64,000 nucleotides of DNA from Candidatus Eiseniibacteriota bacterium (GCA_016712505.1 JADJQY010000004.1:62001-126000), one strand, 5' to 3'. Counted from the stretch's first letter, positions 26,042-35,675 are shown. The notes: generated from the letters alone by a model not told the origin. Program-made: numbers and translations.

Positions 26042-27429
26042 CGCTCGCCTCCCAGATCGATCGAGAGATGCTGCACGAGGAACCGGTGCTTGCCCCGGGC
26101 GGTCTTCTCGATCTGATCCACCAGGTGGAACTCGAGGTCCATGTCGTGACCCAGCTTGGCCAGCAGTTCGCGGCGGAGCTGCGCTGCCTGGCCGTCGCCG
26201 AATCCAGGCCCCGGCACGAGGTGCAGTTCGAGTCGCCCCGGCTCATGCTGCACGAACTGAAACTGACGCACCGCGTCGAAGCAGTCCGAGTGCATGTTGA
26301 GCGCGGTCATGGAGATCAACCCGCCGTCGGCGCGCTGGATCATCTCCTGCTGCCAGCGTCCGCTGACCTCCGTGAGGAGCGGATAGGCGCGACCGCAGGG
26401 GCAGGGTCGAGCGGCGTAGCTGGCGAAATCGCCGGTGCGGTAGCGAATGAACGGCATGACCCGGTTGTTGAAGCCGGTCCCGACGATCTCCCCGCGCACT
26501 CCCGGCCGATCGATCACCCGCCCCGCTTCATCGATCAGTTCCAGGACGCCGTACTGGGGAAAGGAGTGATAGAGACTCCCTTGCTCACACTCCCCCGCGA
26601 GCACCAGTTGCTCACTGTGGCCGTACCAGCTGAAGAAGCGTGCCCCCAGCCCCCCCTCGATCGCCTCGCGCTGGCCGGGGTAGACATTCTCGGAGCTGGC
26701 CAGGATCGCGCGAATCGGCAGGCGGGCGTCGACCCCCGCCTCGCGGGCGAAGCGGAGCAGGGTCGCGGCCGCGGACGGGTAGGTGTGGAGAAACTCGACC
26801 CGCGCCTCGCGCATCGCCTGCAGGTAGCGTGCGACGTTGGCCGGCGTGAGCCGGAACGGATCGAGCACCAGGGTCGCGGTGCGCGGGTTGTAGTCGAACA
26901 ACCGGTCGCCCGGCAGCGCATGGTTTCTCAGCGCCGCGATCCGCGCCCCCGGCCGGTAGCCCACCCGGCGCCACTGGGCATGCATGAACGCCCACTCCCG
27001 TTCGCGTGACACCGGCCGCTCCGCGAAGAAGACCAGCGGCCGCCCGCTCGTCCCGCCGGTGGAGGTGTGTACCCAACTTCGGCGCGGAATGTCGGTCGCG
27101 CAGAGGTCGTCCCGGTGAGCCAGAACCGTCTCCTTGTCCAGGAACGGCAGCCGGCTGAGGTCACGCGCCGAGGTGATCCCGCTCGGGACGATCCCATGCT
27201 CTGCGAAGAGGCGCGCGTAAAACGGGACCCGCTGGACCGCCCGGCCGATCAGCTCACGCAGCGAGGCGTCCTGGAGTTCCTGGAGTCCGGCCGCGCCCTC
27301 CCGATCGGTCGCGGCGACCCAAGCCGAGGTCCTCCGGTAGGTCGGCCCACCGAACCGCCAAGCATACGGAATGAGCCCGACCAAACGCCGATACGGTCGT
27401 TTGAGCGGAGCGAAGAGCGCATGGGTCAT
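26038..27429 (-). CDS. CapK/phenylacetate-CoA ligase-like protein, first gene of the polysaccharide operon
   Basis: A 463-residue adenylate-forming protein. Seen: HTSTGGTSGRPLVFF (phosphate loop, about 115-129), SSENVYPGQREAIEGGLGARFFSWYGHSE (core acid-activating region, split here by me) and MPFIRYRTGDFASYAARPCPCGRAYPLL. Same family as the gene at 13941 but distant in sequence. By family it should activate a carboxylic acid with ATP; its product could decorate the polysaccharide. ATG at 27429 (MTHALFAPL) chosen; a few upstream codons lack leader features. It is the promoter-proximal gene of a ten-gene operon and is divergent from the ABC exporter (126-bp spacer). Confidence 0.82.
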   Translation of the reverse strand: MTHALFAPLKRPYRRLVGLIPYAWRFGGPTYRRTSAWVAATDREGAAGLQELQDASLRELIGRAVQRVPFYARLFAEHGIVPSGITSARDLSRLPFLDKETVLAHRDDLCATDIPRRSWVHTSTGGTSGRPLVFFAERPVSREREWAFMHAQWRRVGYRPGARIAALRNHALPGDRLFDYNPRTATLVLDPFRLTPANVARYLQAMREARVEFLHTYPSAAATLLRFAREAGVDARLPIRAILASSENVYPGQREAIEGGLGARFFSWYGHSEQLVLAGECEQGSLYHSFPQYGVLELIDEAGRVIDRPGVRGEIVGTGFNNRVMPFIRYRTGDFASYAARPCPCGRAYPLLTEVSGRWQQEMIQRADGGLISMTALNMHSDCFDAVRQFQFVQHEPGRLELHLVPGPGFGDGQAAQLRRELLAKLGHDMDLEFHLVDQIEKTARGKHRFLVQHLSIDLGGER

Positions 27430-27507
27430 CTTGGGCCGGAGTGTACCAGACCGACCTGGCCAGGTTCCGCCGCACATCGCTGTTCCGGGCCAGGCCCGTT
27501 CTTGGGC

Positions 27508-27513
27508 TATATT
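27508..27513 (+). promoter_or_regulatory. Possible -10 element of the ABC exporter pair
   Basis: GGGCTATATT lies 43 bp upstream of the ATG at 27556; TATATT matches the sigma-70 -10 consensus at five of six positions. A TTCCGG at 27483-27488 would be a weak -35 at 19 bp. Similar GGGCTATxxT sequences precede other genes in the window. Confidence 0.35.
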
Positions 27514-27555
27514 CCCGGTTCAGCCCAGGAACGCAGCATCCGAGGAGGCAGGTCG

Positions 27556-28474
27556 ATGTCCGCCCCGCACCCCATCCAGATCCGCGCGCTGACCAAGCGG
27601 TACGGCGAGCTGACCGCGGTGAACGGCATCGACTTCGATGTCCGGTCCGGGGAGTGCGTCGGCGTGCTCGGGCCGAACGGGGCAGGCAAGACCACCACGG
27701 TCAAGATGATCACCTGCTTCACCCCGATCACCAGCGGATCGGTGCGTCTTCGGGCTCAACGTCTCGAGCGGCCCGCGCGAGGTCAAAGCGATCCTGGGGA
27801 TCTGCCCGCAGGAGGACAATCTCGACCCCGACTTCGATGTGCGGAAGAACCTGCTGGTCTACGCGCGTTACTTCGACATTCCCGCGGCCGTCGCGCGGAA
27901 GCGGGCCGATGAGCTGCTCGATTGGGTGCAACTGACCGAGAAGGCGGGGGCCGACCTCCACGCGCTCTCGGGCGGAATGAAGCGACGTCTGGTGCTGGCG
28001 CGCGCCCTGATCAATGAGCCGAAGGTGCTGGTCCTCGACGAGCCGACCACCGGACTCGATCCCCAGGCCCGTCACCTGATCTGGCAGCGCGTGCGCCAGC
28101 TGCAGCAACGCGGCGTGACCGTGCTCTTGACCACGCACTACATGGAGGAGGCGACGCAGCTCTGCAATCGGGTGATCCTGATGCACGGGGGGAAGATCCT
28201 CCTCGAGGGCGCTCCGGCGTCCCTGATCGAGTCGGAGGTCGGGCGCGAGGTGGTCGAACTCTGGAATTGCTCGGAGGCCGTCCGGAGCTTCGTCGCCGCC
28301 AGCGGGTTTCGCCACGAGGTGGTCGAGGAGCGGATCTATCTCTACGATCGCGAAAGCGGCACCATCCGGAGCGAGATCGAACGGCGCTTCCCCGACCAGG
28401 AACGCCTCATCCGGCACGCCACGCTCGAAGACGTCTTCCTCCACCGAGCCGGCCGCTCACTGAGCGAGGGATGA
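27556..28474 (+). pseudogene. ABC-2 exporter ATP-binding protein (NodI-like), frameshifted
   Basis: The first frame encodes IRALTKRYGELTAVNGIDFDV and Walker A GPNGAGKTTTVK up to TSGSVR at about 27748. The remainder, in the next frame, is FGLNVSSGPREVKAILGICPQEDNL (Q-loop), LSGGMKRRLVLARAL (signature) and VLVLDEPTTGLDPQ (Walker B), to the stop at 28474. Neither part alone is functional. The frame shift falls in CGTCTTCGGG; restoring a CT pair (CGTCTCTTCGGG) would give SVRLFGLNV as in relatives, so loss of one CT unit, real or a base-calling error, is the simplest explanation. The partner permease directly follows and is intact. GAGGAGG precedes the ATG. Confidence 0.85.
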
Positions 28475-28475
28475 G

Positions 28476-29261
28476 ATGAGCCAGCTATCCCGCATTTCGC
28501 CCCGTGCCTGGCATGTCTGGCGGCGCGACCTCGACGTCTTCTTCACTACATGGAAGACGAACTTCCTCCCCCCGATCCTGGAGCCGGTCTACTACGTCCT
28601 CGCCTTCGGCTTCGGAATGGGCGGGATGGTGGGCGACCTGACCTATCAGGGCCAGACCGTTTCCTACCTCAAATTCATGGGGCCGGGAGTGATTGCCCTG
28701 GCGATTCTCTTCTGGGCCTACTTCGAGACGACCTACTCGTCGTTCGTGCGGATGTACTACCAGAAGACCTTCGACGCGATCATCGCCACTCCGCTCCTGG
28801 TCGAGGACGTGATCGCGGGTGAGTGGTTCTGGGGCGCGACCAAATCGCTCATGGCCGGGGCGATCGTGCTCGTGATGCTCAGCCTCTTCGGCCTGGTGAC
28901 CTATCCCAGCGGTCTCGTGGTGCTTCCCCTCTCGGTACTTGGCGGGCTGCTCTTCTCCGCTCAGGGGCTGATGACCACCGCGGTGGTCCCGAAGATCGAC
29001 TCGTTCAACGTGACCACGTTTCTCTTCGTCTTTCCGATGTTTCTCTTCAGTGGGACCTTTTTCCCCATTGAGGTGTTGCCGCGTTGGGCCTTCTGGATTG
29101 CCGAGATTCTGCCGCTGACCCACATCTCGAATCTTGCCCGCGGCGCCTGTCTCGGGATCATGCCCAGCCACGTCGCGGTCAGCGTGATCTACCTCCTCGT
29201 CCTGACGGCGGTGTCGTCCTACCTCGCATTCCGCTGGATGACCAAGCGGCTGGTGAAGTAG
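28476..29261 (+). CDS. ABC-2 type exporter permease (NodJ-like)
   Basis: A 261-residue inner-membrane protein with six helices, for example FLPPILEPVYYVLAFGFGMG and LVVLPLSVLGGLLFSAQGLM, and the ABC-2 signature FPMFLFSGTFFPIEVLP. It forms the membrane part of the exporter with the preceding ATPase (spacing 1 bp after its TGA). NodI/NodJ-type pairs export lipid-linked glycans or drugs; the position beside the polysaccharide locus is compatible with glycan export but not proof. Intact although its ATPase frame is broken. Confidence 0.88.
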   Translation: MSQLSRISPRAWHVWRRDLDVFFTTWKTNFLPPILEPVYYVLAFGFGMGGMVGDLTYQGQTVSYLKFMGPGVIALAILFWAYFETTYSSFVRMYYQKTFDAIIATPLLVEDVIAGEWFWGATKSLMAGAIVLVMLSLFGLVTYPSGLVVLPLSVLGGLLFSAQGLMTTAVVPKIDSFNVTTFLFVFPMFLFSGTFFPIEVLPRWAFWIAEILPLTHISNLARGACLGIMPSHVAVSVIYLLVLTAVSSYLAFRWMTKRLVK

Positions 29262-29283
29262 CAGCGGGCGCCCTGCCCCCGAC

Positions 29284-30924
29284 ATGAACCTCACTCCCGC
29301 CGCCCTGCTGCTCCTGGGGAGCATCTGGCCGACCAACGATCCGCCGTGGTCGCGGGTCGAGGCTGCCCGGTTCACGGTCTATGGTCAGACACCCGTCCGC
29401 GAGCTCAGCCGGGTCGCCCAGGAGCTGGAAGGGCTCTGCCGCGCCCACGACACCCTGCTCGCCGACCAGGTGCTGACCTCCGAACGGACCACCTGGGTCT
29501 TCGTCTTTCCCGACTCCGCCACGATGGCGCCTTTCCTCGGCGATCTGTCGGACGTGCGGCAGCGGGTCGGTGGGATCTTCCGCCCTTCCTACGATGCAAA
29601 CTTCGCCATCATCGATGCCTCGATGGACGACGATCCGACTCCGCTGCTCTTCCACGAGTGGACCCACGCCTTCACGAGTGCGCACTTGCGCGAGATCCCA
29701 ACCTGGCTCCACGAGGGGTTGGCCGAGTACTTCAGCACGGTGCGGGTGCAGGGCAACCGTGCGCTCATCGGCACGCCACCCTCCGGTGCCCTCCGCATCC
29801 TCGACGTCGGAAGAGCGATGGACTGGCGTGAGGTCTGGGCCTGGAGCACCGACCCGCTGGCGATCCACCGCCTGAACGACGGCGATGCCGAGCTGTTCTA
29901 CGCCCAGGCCTGGCTCCTCACCCACTACCTGTTGCGCGGACCCGAGCACTCGGCCGAACGCTGGCGGCGGTTCGTCTCTCTGCTCCGCGCCGGCGCGGAT
30001 ACCGACGCCGCCCTCACCGCGGCATACGAAATCGATGCGTACACCCTCGCGGATCGACTGGAGGTGCACCGCTCGCGCCTTCGCGGGCCGATCGAGGTGG
30101 CCCTCACCGGCTCGGCGAAGGCGCTGCCCGCTCCGACCGTGACTTCGAGCGCGGAGATCCACGCCCGGTTGGGAGATCTCCTCCTCCACTCCGGCGCATC
30201 GGAGGACTCTCCGGCCGAGAGCCTCCTGGTGCACGCAGCCGCCCTCGACTCGACCTTCGCCGACGGTCGGGTCGCACTGGGCACGCTCCACCTGTTCCAG
30301 GGCCGGGAAGACGCGGCTGAGTCCGAAGCGCGCGCCGCCCTGCGCCGTTCACCCGGATCGGCGCGCGCCTGGTCTCTGCTCGGCAACGCGCTCCTGGTGC
30401 AGGCGGCCCGGCAGGAGGATTGGGGGGCTCCGCTTCCCAGCACCCCGCCGGTGCTGCTCGAAGCGCGCGAGGCATTCCACCGAAGTCTGGCTCTCGCCCC
30501 CGACTGGACCGATGCCCAGTTCGGACTCGCCCAGACCTTCCTGCATGATCGGGGCGAGAACTGGGAGGGTATCCGCGCCATCTCCGCATTTCTCGAGGAG
30601 CGCCCGCACCGCATCGATGCGCTCGAGCTGCTGATCGTTCTCACCGCGAACTCCGGCGCACTCGAGGCCGCCTGGCAGCGCTGCGACGCATCCCGGATCA
30701 CGCTACTCGACCCGGAGCAGACCGCGCGGATCGAGTGTCACCTCCTGGCGGAGGAACTCCGCGCATCGATCGGCCGCCAAGCCTCGGCGAGCGCGTTCGG
30801 GCGTCGATTGGACGAGCTCGAGGGCCGCGTCTTCTCCCGGGACGGTCGGGCACTGCTCGCCCGCCTGCGCGCCGACCCGGCGCCATTCAAAACATCCTCG
30901 GCGGAGCCGCCTGCGGCGCGCTAG
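29284..30924 (+). CDS. Gluzincin-type peptidase/TPR protein, copy 1
   Basis: A 546-residue protein. Residues 20-270 match the peptidase-MA-like gluzincin fold: zinc-binding HEWTH at about 124-128, followed by WLHEGLAEYFS whose second Glu would be the third ligand, and YAQAWLLTHYLL. The second half is alpha-helical with TPR-like repeats (ALDSTFADGRVALGTLHLFQGRED, PGSARAWSLLGNALLVQAAR). The N-terminus (NLTPAALLLLGSIW) is a weak signal peptide. All zinc ligands are present, so it may be an active protease. It is about 40% similar by eye to the gene that follows, so the two arose by duplication. Target unknown. Confidence 0.78.
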   Translation: MNLTPAALLLLGSIWPTNDPPWSRVEAARFTVYGQTPVRELSRVAQELEGLCRAHDTLLADQVLTSERTTWVFVFPDSATMAPFLGDLSDVRQRVGGIFRPSYDANFAIIDASMDDDPTPLLFHEWTHAFTSAHLREIPTWLHEGLAEYFSTVRVQGNRALIGTPPSGALRILDVGRAMDWREVWAWSTDPLAIHRLNDGDAELFYAQAWLLTHYLLRGPEHSAERWRRFVSLLRAGADTDAALTAAYEIDAYTLADRLEVHRSRLRGPIEVALTGSAKALPAPTVTSSAEIHARLGDLLLHSGASEDSPAESLLVHAAALDSTFADGRVALGTLHLFQGREDAAESEARAALRRSPGSARAWSLLGNALLVQAARQEDWGAPLPSTPPVLLEAREAFHRSLALAPDWTDAQFGLAQTFLHDRGENWEGIRAISAFLEERPHRIDALELLIVLTANSGALEAAWQRCDASRITLLDPEQTARIECHLLAEELRASIGRQASASAFGRRLDELEGRVFSRDGRALLARLRADPAPFKTSSAEPPAAR

Positions 30925-30973
30925 ACTGGCCGCATCCGGGGTTGGAGCACAGATCCGGTTCGCGGAGGACACG

Positions 30974-33079
30974 ATGAGGACCACCCGCCCACCGCGCACG
31001 CGATGGCCGATCGCCCAGGCCGGATGGATGGCGCTCGTCCAGCTCACGACCCTCTTCACGCTCGCCGCGAACGCCGCCGCTGGAGACGAGAGTCCCTGGA
31101 AGGACTGGACTTGGGCCGCGAGCGACCACTTCCGGGTCTACGGCAACGTCGATCACCGCGCACTCGCCACCGTCGCCGGCCAGCTCGAGGGGATCACCCA
31201 GCTCCAGGTCGCGATCACGCAGGGAACGCGCGTCGACTCGGGTCGCCCGACCCACATCTTCGTCTTCAAGAACGAGCGCTCGATGGAGCCGTATCTCGGA
31301 GAGTTCATCGAGTCGAGGGTGCGCGTAGGCGGGCTGTTCCTCCCGCGCGAGGACGCGAATTTCGCCATTCTTGATCTGTCCGCGGTGGACGATCCCACCC
31401 GGCTCGTCTACCACGAGTGGACCCACTACTTCACCTCCCAGAACCTCCACTGGCTCCCGAGCTGGCTCCACGAAGGGCTGGCGGAGTATTTCAGCTCCTG
31501 CCGCATCGAACGCCAGCGGGCGGAGGTCGGGCGGACGCCAGAAGGTCTGCTCGATGCACTTCAGTCCTATGACTGGAAGCCGTGGCCCGAAGTGTTCGCC
31601 TGGACCAGCTCCCCCTCCGCGATCCACTCCCTCGACCACGAGGATGTCGGCGCGCTCTACGCCCAGTCCTGGGCGCTCACCCACTACCTGTTGCGCGATG
31701 CGGTGGATCACCCGGAAACCTGGAACTCCTTTCTCAGCCTCTTGCGCGCCGGGGCGGGCGAGGAAGAGGCTCTCCGGGCTGCCTATCGACTCGAACTCGA
31801 TCAGCTCAGCCCTCTGATCCGCAAGCATGTCTTCTCCCTGCGGGAGGCGTTCGTGGTGTACGACTTTGCCGAGGAGATCTCGCGCGCCGTGCGCGCTTTT
31901 GGCGCCCCCAGCGACGCCGAGATGTACGGCCGCCTCGGCGACCTGCTCGCCCACCTCGATCCGGAATCCGGCGCCGCCGCGGAGGAGTACCTGCTCCGAT
32001 CGACCGCCCTCGACTCCACGCGCGCCGACACGCGAACCGCGCTCGGGTACCTTCGCCTGCGGGAGCATCGGCGCGCGGACGCGGTGGAGGACCTGCGCGC
32101 CGCCGTCCGCCTGGCCCCCGACGACCCACGCGCGCTCTCCTTGCTCGGTCTCGCCCTGCTCCTCCGCTTCGAGGAGACGATGAGCGACTGGGATGTTGAT
32201 TTCGGCACCACCCACCCCATGTTGCTCGAAGCACGCGCCGCGTTGCACCGGTGCCTCGAGCTTGCCCCGGAGCGGATCGAGGAAAAGCTCTGGCTGGCAA
32301 AGACCTTTCTCTGGAAGGACGGCGAGGTCTGGGAGGGCCTGCGGGCCGCATCCGAGGTCTACGAGGAACAGCCGGATCGCGAGGAGGCGCTCGAGGTCAC
32401 CTTGATGCTGACCGCCAACTCGGGCAATCGCCGCGGGGCCTGGGCTAGCCTCGATCGGGCCCGCGCGTCCGGCATGGATACCACCCGGGTCGGTCGGGTG
32501 GAACGCCACCTGATCTCCTCCGAATTCCGCGCGCGCCTCGGCCAGCCGGGGGTTGAAAACCACCCCCTGAACCTGCTGAACGAACTCGAGGGCCGCACCC
32601 TGACCCCGGCCTCGCTCGCGCGGGTCGCCCGTATGCGCGCTCAGGTGCTGGAGGCGGAGGCGTCGGCCGCGAGCGCGGCGGAGGTGTCTCCTCTCCCCCA
32701 GCCGGAACCGCATCCCGGTCAGGCGCGACCGCTGCCGCTGAAGGTCGCCCCACCCGACGTGCGCGCCTACAATCGAGCGGTGCAGCTGGCGCGGGACGGT
32801 GAGATCGACCAGGCGCGGCGGCTCTTCGAGGAGGTCCTCCGCCAGGCAAAGTGGCCCGACCTGGCCGACTCGGCCCGGGTCCAGATCGGGCAACTGCGCC
32901 TCTTCCAGCGGTACGAAGCGGCCGCCGAGCTGGCTTCACGCGGCGAGATCGATCCCGCGATCGCACTGCTCGACTCGATCCGCCTCGCCGCGCCACTGCA
33001 CGGACTCGACCAGCAGGTGGCACGCGCGCTACGTGAACTCCGAGCGGCCAAGATCTACAACGCGGCCCATCGAAAGTAG
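30974..33079 (+). CDS. Gluzincin-type peptidase/TPR protein, copy 2
   Basis: A 701-residue paralogue of the preceding protein. Signal peptide ending near LFTLAANAAAG; HEWTHYFTSQNLHWLPSWLHEGLAEYFS region at about 147-175 (HEWTH plus HEGLAEY zinc site); then TPR-like helices. It extends about 150 residues beyond copy 1 with a Pro-rich linker (SPLPQPEPHPGQARPLPLK) and two further TPR units (NRAVQLARDGEIDQARRLFEE and ASRGEIDPAIALLDSI). Likely periplasmic or surface-located. GGAGG lies 5-6 bp before the ATG; TAGACT at 30922-30927 may be the -10. Confidence 0.8.
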   Translation: MRTTRPPRTRWPIAQAGWMALVQLTTLFTLAANAAAGDESPWKDWTWAASDHFRVYGNVDHRALATVAGQLEGITQLQVAITQGTRVDSGRPTHIFVFKNERSMEPYLGEFIESRVRVGGLFLPREDANFAILDLSAVDDPTRLVYHEWTHYFTSQNLHWLPSWLHEGLAEYFSSCRIERQRAEVGRTPEGLLDALQSYDWKPWPEVFAWTSSPSAIHSLDHEDVGALYAQSWALTHYLLRDAVDHPETWNSFLSLLRAGAGEEEALRAAYRLELDQLSPLIRKHVFSLREAFVVYDFAEEISRAVRAFGAPSDAEMYGRLGDLLAHLDPESGAAAEEYLLRSTALDSTRADTRTALGYLRLREHRRADAVEDLRAAVRLAPDDPRALSLLGLALLLRFEETMSDWDVDFGTTHPMLLEARAALHRCLELAPERIEEKLWLAKTFLWKDGEVWEGLRAASEVYEEQPDREEALEVTLMLTANSGNRRGAWASLDRARASGMDTTRVGRVERHLISSEFRARLGQPGVENHPLNLLNELEGRTLTPASLARVARMRAQVLEAEASAASAAEVSPLPQPEPHPGQARPLPLKVAPPDVRAYNRAVQLARDGEIDQARRLFEEVLRQAKWPDLADSARVQIGQLRLFQRYEAAAELASRGEIDPAIALLDSIRLAAPLHGLDQQVARALRELRAAKIYNAAHRK

Positions 33080-33149
33080 CCGCTCAGCGACCACGGGCGT
33101 CAGGGACCACCGGCCTCAGCAATCGCGGCCTTCGGGGATCACGACGCTC

Positions 33150-33617
33150 TCAGCCCCCGAGTCGACAGACGATCTCCCACTCCGCTGCGCTGACCGGCTG
33201 GACGGAGAGGCGGCTTCCGCGTTGGAGCAACGTCATCCCTGCCAGCCCCGGAGTCTGTTTGAGCGTGGCGAGCGGAACCGGCTGCGCAAACGAACGCACC
33301 AGCCGGATGTCGACCATGTACCAGCGCGGTTCCTCCGGCTTCGCCCCCGGATCGAAGTGGCTCGATTTCGGATCGAACTGCGTGTGGTCCGGATAGCCGG
33401 CCCGAACCACTTCCGCCGTTCCGATCACCGCGGTCGGCTCGGTGCTCGAGTGATAGTACAGCACCCCGTCTCCCACCTGGATCTCGTCGCGCAGGAGATT
33501 CCGGGCCTGGTAGTTCCGCACCCCATCCCAGAAGGTGGTCTGCTCTCGAGCTCGGGCGAGATCCTCGAACGAGAACTCCGACGGCTCCGACTTGAACAGC
33601 CAATACCGCTTCGCCAT
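33150..33617 (-). CDS. EVE domain protein
   Basis: A 155-residue single-domain protein of the EVE (PUA-like) fold, as in thymocyte nuclear protein 1. Signature residues: YWLFKSEPSEFSFEDLAR at the N-terminus, WDGVRNYQARNLLRDEIQVGD, VLYYHSS, and PRWYMVDIRLVRSFAQPV. EVE domains bind modified bases in DNA or RNA. It starts 6 bp after the stop of the thioredoxin-fold gene upstream on the same strand, so the two are likely co-transcribed. Family assignment is very clear; the ligand here is unknown. Confidence 0.93.
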   Translation of the reverse strand: MAKRYWLFKSEPSEFSFEDLARAREQTTFWDGVRNYQARNLLRDEIQVGDGVLYYHSSTEPTAVIGTAEVVRAGYPDHTQFDPKSSHFDPGAKPEEPRWYMVDIRLVRSFAQPVPLATLKQTPGLAGMTLLQRGSRLSVQPVSAAEWEIVCRLGG

Positions 33618-33623
33618 CCCTTG

Positions 33624-35675
33624 CTACCCCTCCAGCGCTTTCGCCAGTGCTTCCGGCTCCACCAGGGGAGCACCGCAGCTCATGTTGCGGCAAAGATACG
33701 CCGCCGCCCTTCCATTCACGCGCGTCTTTCCTTCGTGCAGCGGAAGCGTGCCCGCTCCATCGCTCCTGGTCAGCACGGCATAGGGAAGGAGCCGCCGATC
33801 CACCTCGTGACCGAGCGCGCGACAATCGTCCACGTCACCAACCAGTACGATCTCCTGCCGCTCCCCCAGATGCAGGTCGAGCGCCAGCACCATCTGGTGG
33901 AATGCTCCCGGCGCGCGCTCCAGGTGGGTCTGAAAGTGACGCAGGGTAGCCTCCGCGAGCTGCTCCAGATCGTCCCGTCCGAGCAAGCGGCCGAGCCGCA
34001 GCAGAGCGTATGCGGCCATCGAGTTCCCGGACGGCACGCTCCCGTCCTGAGAGTGCTTGAGCCGCGCGATCAGCCCGGTGTGACGCGCGCTCGAGACGAA
34101 GAAGCCGCCCTCCGGATCACCGAACTCCGCCTGCATCCGATCGGCCAGCCGCTCCGCCTGCCGGAGGTAGGCCTCATCCCCGCTCGCCTCGTACAGGTCG
34201 ACCAGCCCGCCGATCAGATGGCTGTAGTCGTCGAGGTATCCCGGCTGCGAGATCTTCCCCGCGCGCCACACGCGATGCAGGACCCCATCCCATTCCAACG
34301 TACCGAGCAAGAACGCGACCGCCTCGCGCGCGGCGAGCAGGAACTCCGGCGCGTCCAGCACCCGGGCTGCGCGGGCCAGCGCCGAGATCATGAGCCCGTT
34401 CCAGGCCGTCACCACCTTGTCGTCGCGAAACGGTCGTTCTCGCCCTTCCCGGGCGGCAAACAGGCGCATCCGCCCCTCGCGCAGACTGGCCAGCACCGCA
34501 TCCTCGGAACGCTGGAACCGCTCCGCCAGGGCAGCCAGCGACATCACCGGATGCAAGATCGACCGCCCCTCGAAGTTCCCCGCCGGGTCGACATCGAATG
34601 CCGCGGCGAACAGCTCCGCCTCGATCGGTCCGAGCAGCGCGCGCAACTGCCCCGGAGTCCAGATGTAGAAGGTGCCCTCTTCCCCTTCGCTGTCCGCATC
34701 CTCCGATGAGTAGAAGCCCCCCGCCGGATCACGCAGATCGCGCAGGACGTAGTCGCAGGTCTCCCTCGCCACCACCGCGTATCCCGGGTTTCGGCTCACC
34801 TGGTGACCCTCGAGGTAGGCCAGGACCAGAAGCGCCTGGTCGTAGAGCATCTTCTCGAAGTGCGGCACCAACCAACGCTCATCGGTCGAGTAGCGGTGGA
34901 ACCCCCCGCCGAGGTGGTCGTACATCCCTCCGGCCGCCATGCGGTCGAGCGTCACCGTCGCCATCTCGAGAAGTCGTGACTCCCGCGTGCGCAGGTACTG
35001 GCGCAGGAGAAGCTGCACCGCCACGGTGTGGGGAAACTTCGGTGCTCCGCCAAACCCTCCCCAGGTGCGGTCGAAGCTGCGCGCCAGGGCTGAGATCGCG
35101 GCATCCACCACCTCGCGCTGGAGCAGACCGTTTCCCTCCGGAACCGTGGCCATCCCGCGGATCGCCTCGGCCATCCGCCCTGCACTGTGGACCACTTCTT
35201 CGCGGCGCTCCGCCCACGCCTTGGCGATCGCCTCGATCAGCCGACCGAACCCCGGACGACCGTAACGGTCGTCCGGAGGGAAGTAGGTGCCGCCGAAGAA
35301 CGGCTCCAGCTCCGGAGTCAGGAAGACGCTCATCGGCCAGCCCCCCTGACCGGTCATCATCTGCACCGCGGCCATGTAGATCTCATCCAGATCGGGCCGC
35401 TCCTCGCGATCGACCTTGATGTTGACGAAATTCTGGTTCAACTCCGCGGCGATCGCCTCGCTCTCGAACGACTCGCGCTCCATCACATGACACCAGTGGC
35501 AGGCCGAGTAGCCGATCGAGAGGAAGATTGGCCTCTGCTCCGCTCGAGCCCGCGCCAGTGCCTCCTCTCCCCACGGATACCAGTCGACCGGATTCCCCGC
35601 GTGCTGCTGCAGATACGGACTGGTCGCCTCCGCCAATCGGTTCCGCGGCCGGTCCCCGCTCGAGTGTGTGCCCAT
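33624..35675 (-). CDS. Thioredoxin-fold YyaL/SSP411-like protein (DUF255)
   Basis: A 683-residue protein. N-terminal DUF255 thioredoxin-like domain (residues 1-165) with RLAEATSPYLQQHAGNPVDW, the SACHWCHVMERESF redox motif (CHWC) and VNIKVDREERPDLDEIYM. The rest is an (alpha/alpha) six-hairpin barrel typical of glycoside-hydrolase-like folds (MYDHLGGGFHRYSTDERW, FEKMLYDQALL, DADSEGEEGTFY). Widely distributed family; biochemical role unproven. On the minus strand, a 22-G tract lies 34-55 bp upstream of the ATG (see separate entry), within the region where promoter elements would be expected. Confidence 0.93.
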   Translation of the reverse strand: MGTHSSGDRPRNRLAEATSPYLQQHAGNPVDWYPWGEEALARARAEQRPIFLSIGYSACHWCHVMERESFESEAIAAELNQNFVNIKVDREERPDLDEIYMAAVQMMTGQGGWPMSVFLTPELEPFFGGTYFPPDDRYGRPGFGRLIEAIAKAWAERREEVVHSAGRMAEAIRGMATVPEGNGLLQREVVDAAISALARSFDRTWGGFGGAPKFPHTVAVQLLLRQYLRTRESRLLEMATVTLDRMAAGGMYDHLGGGFHRYSTDERWLVPHFEKMLYDQALLVLAYLEGHQVSRNPGYAVVARETCDYVLRDLRDPAGGFYSSEDADSEGEEGTFYIWTPGQLRALLGPIEAELFAAAFDVDPAGNFEGRSILHPVMSLAALAERFQRSEDAVLASLREGRMRLFAAREGRERPFRDDKVVTAWNGLMISALARAARVLDAPEFLLAAREAVAFLLGTLEWDGVLHRVWRAGKISQPGYLDDYSHLIGGLVDLYEASGDEAYLRQAERLADRMQAEFGDPEGGFFVSSARHTGLIARLKHSQDGSVPSGNSMAAYALLRLGRLLGRDDLEQLAEATLRHFQTHLERAPGAFHQMVLALDLHLGERQEIVLVGDVDDCRALGHEVDRRLLPYAVLTRSDGAGTLPLHEGKTRVNGRAAAYLCRNMSCGAPLVEPEALAKALEG

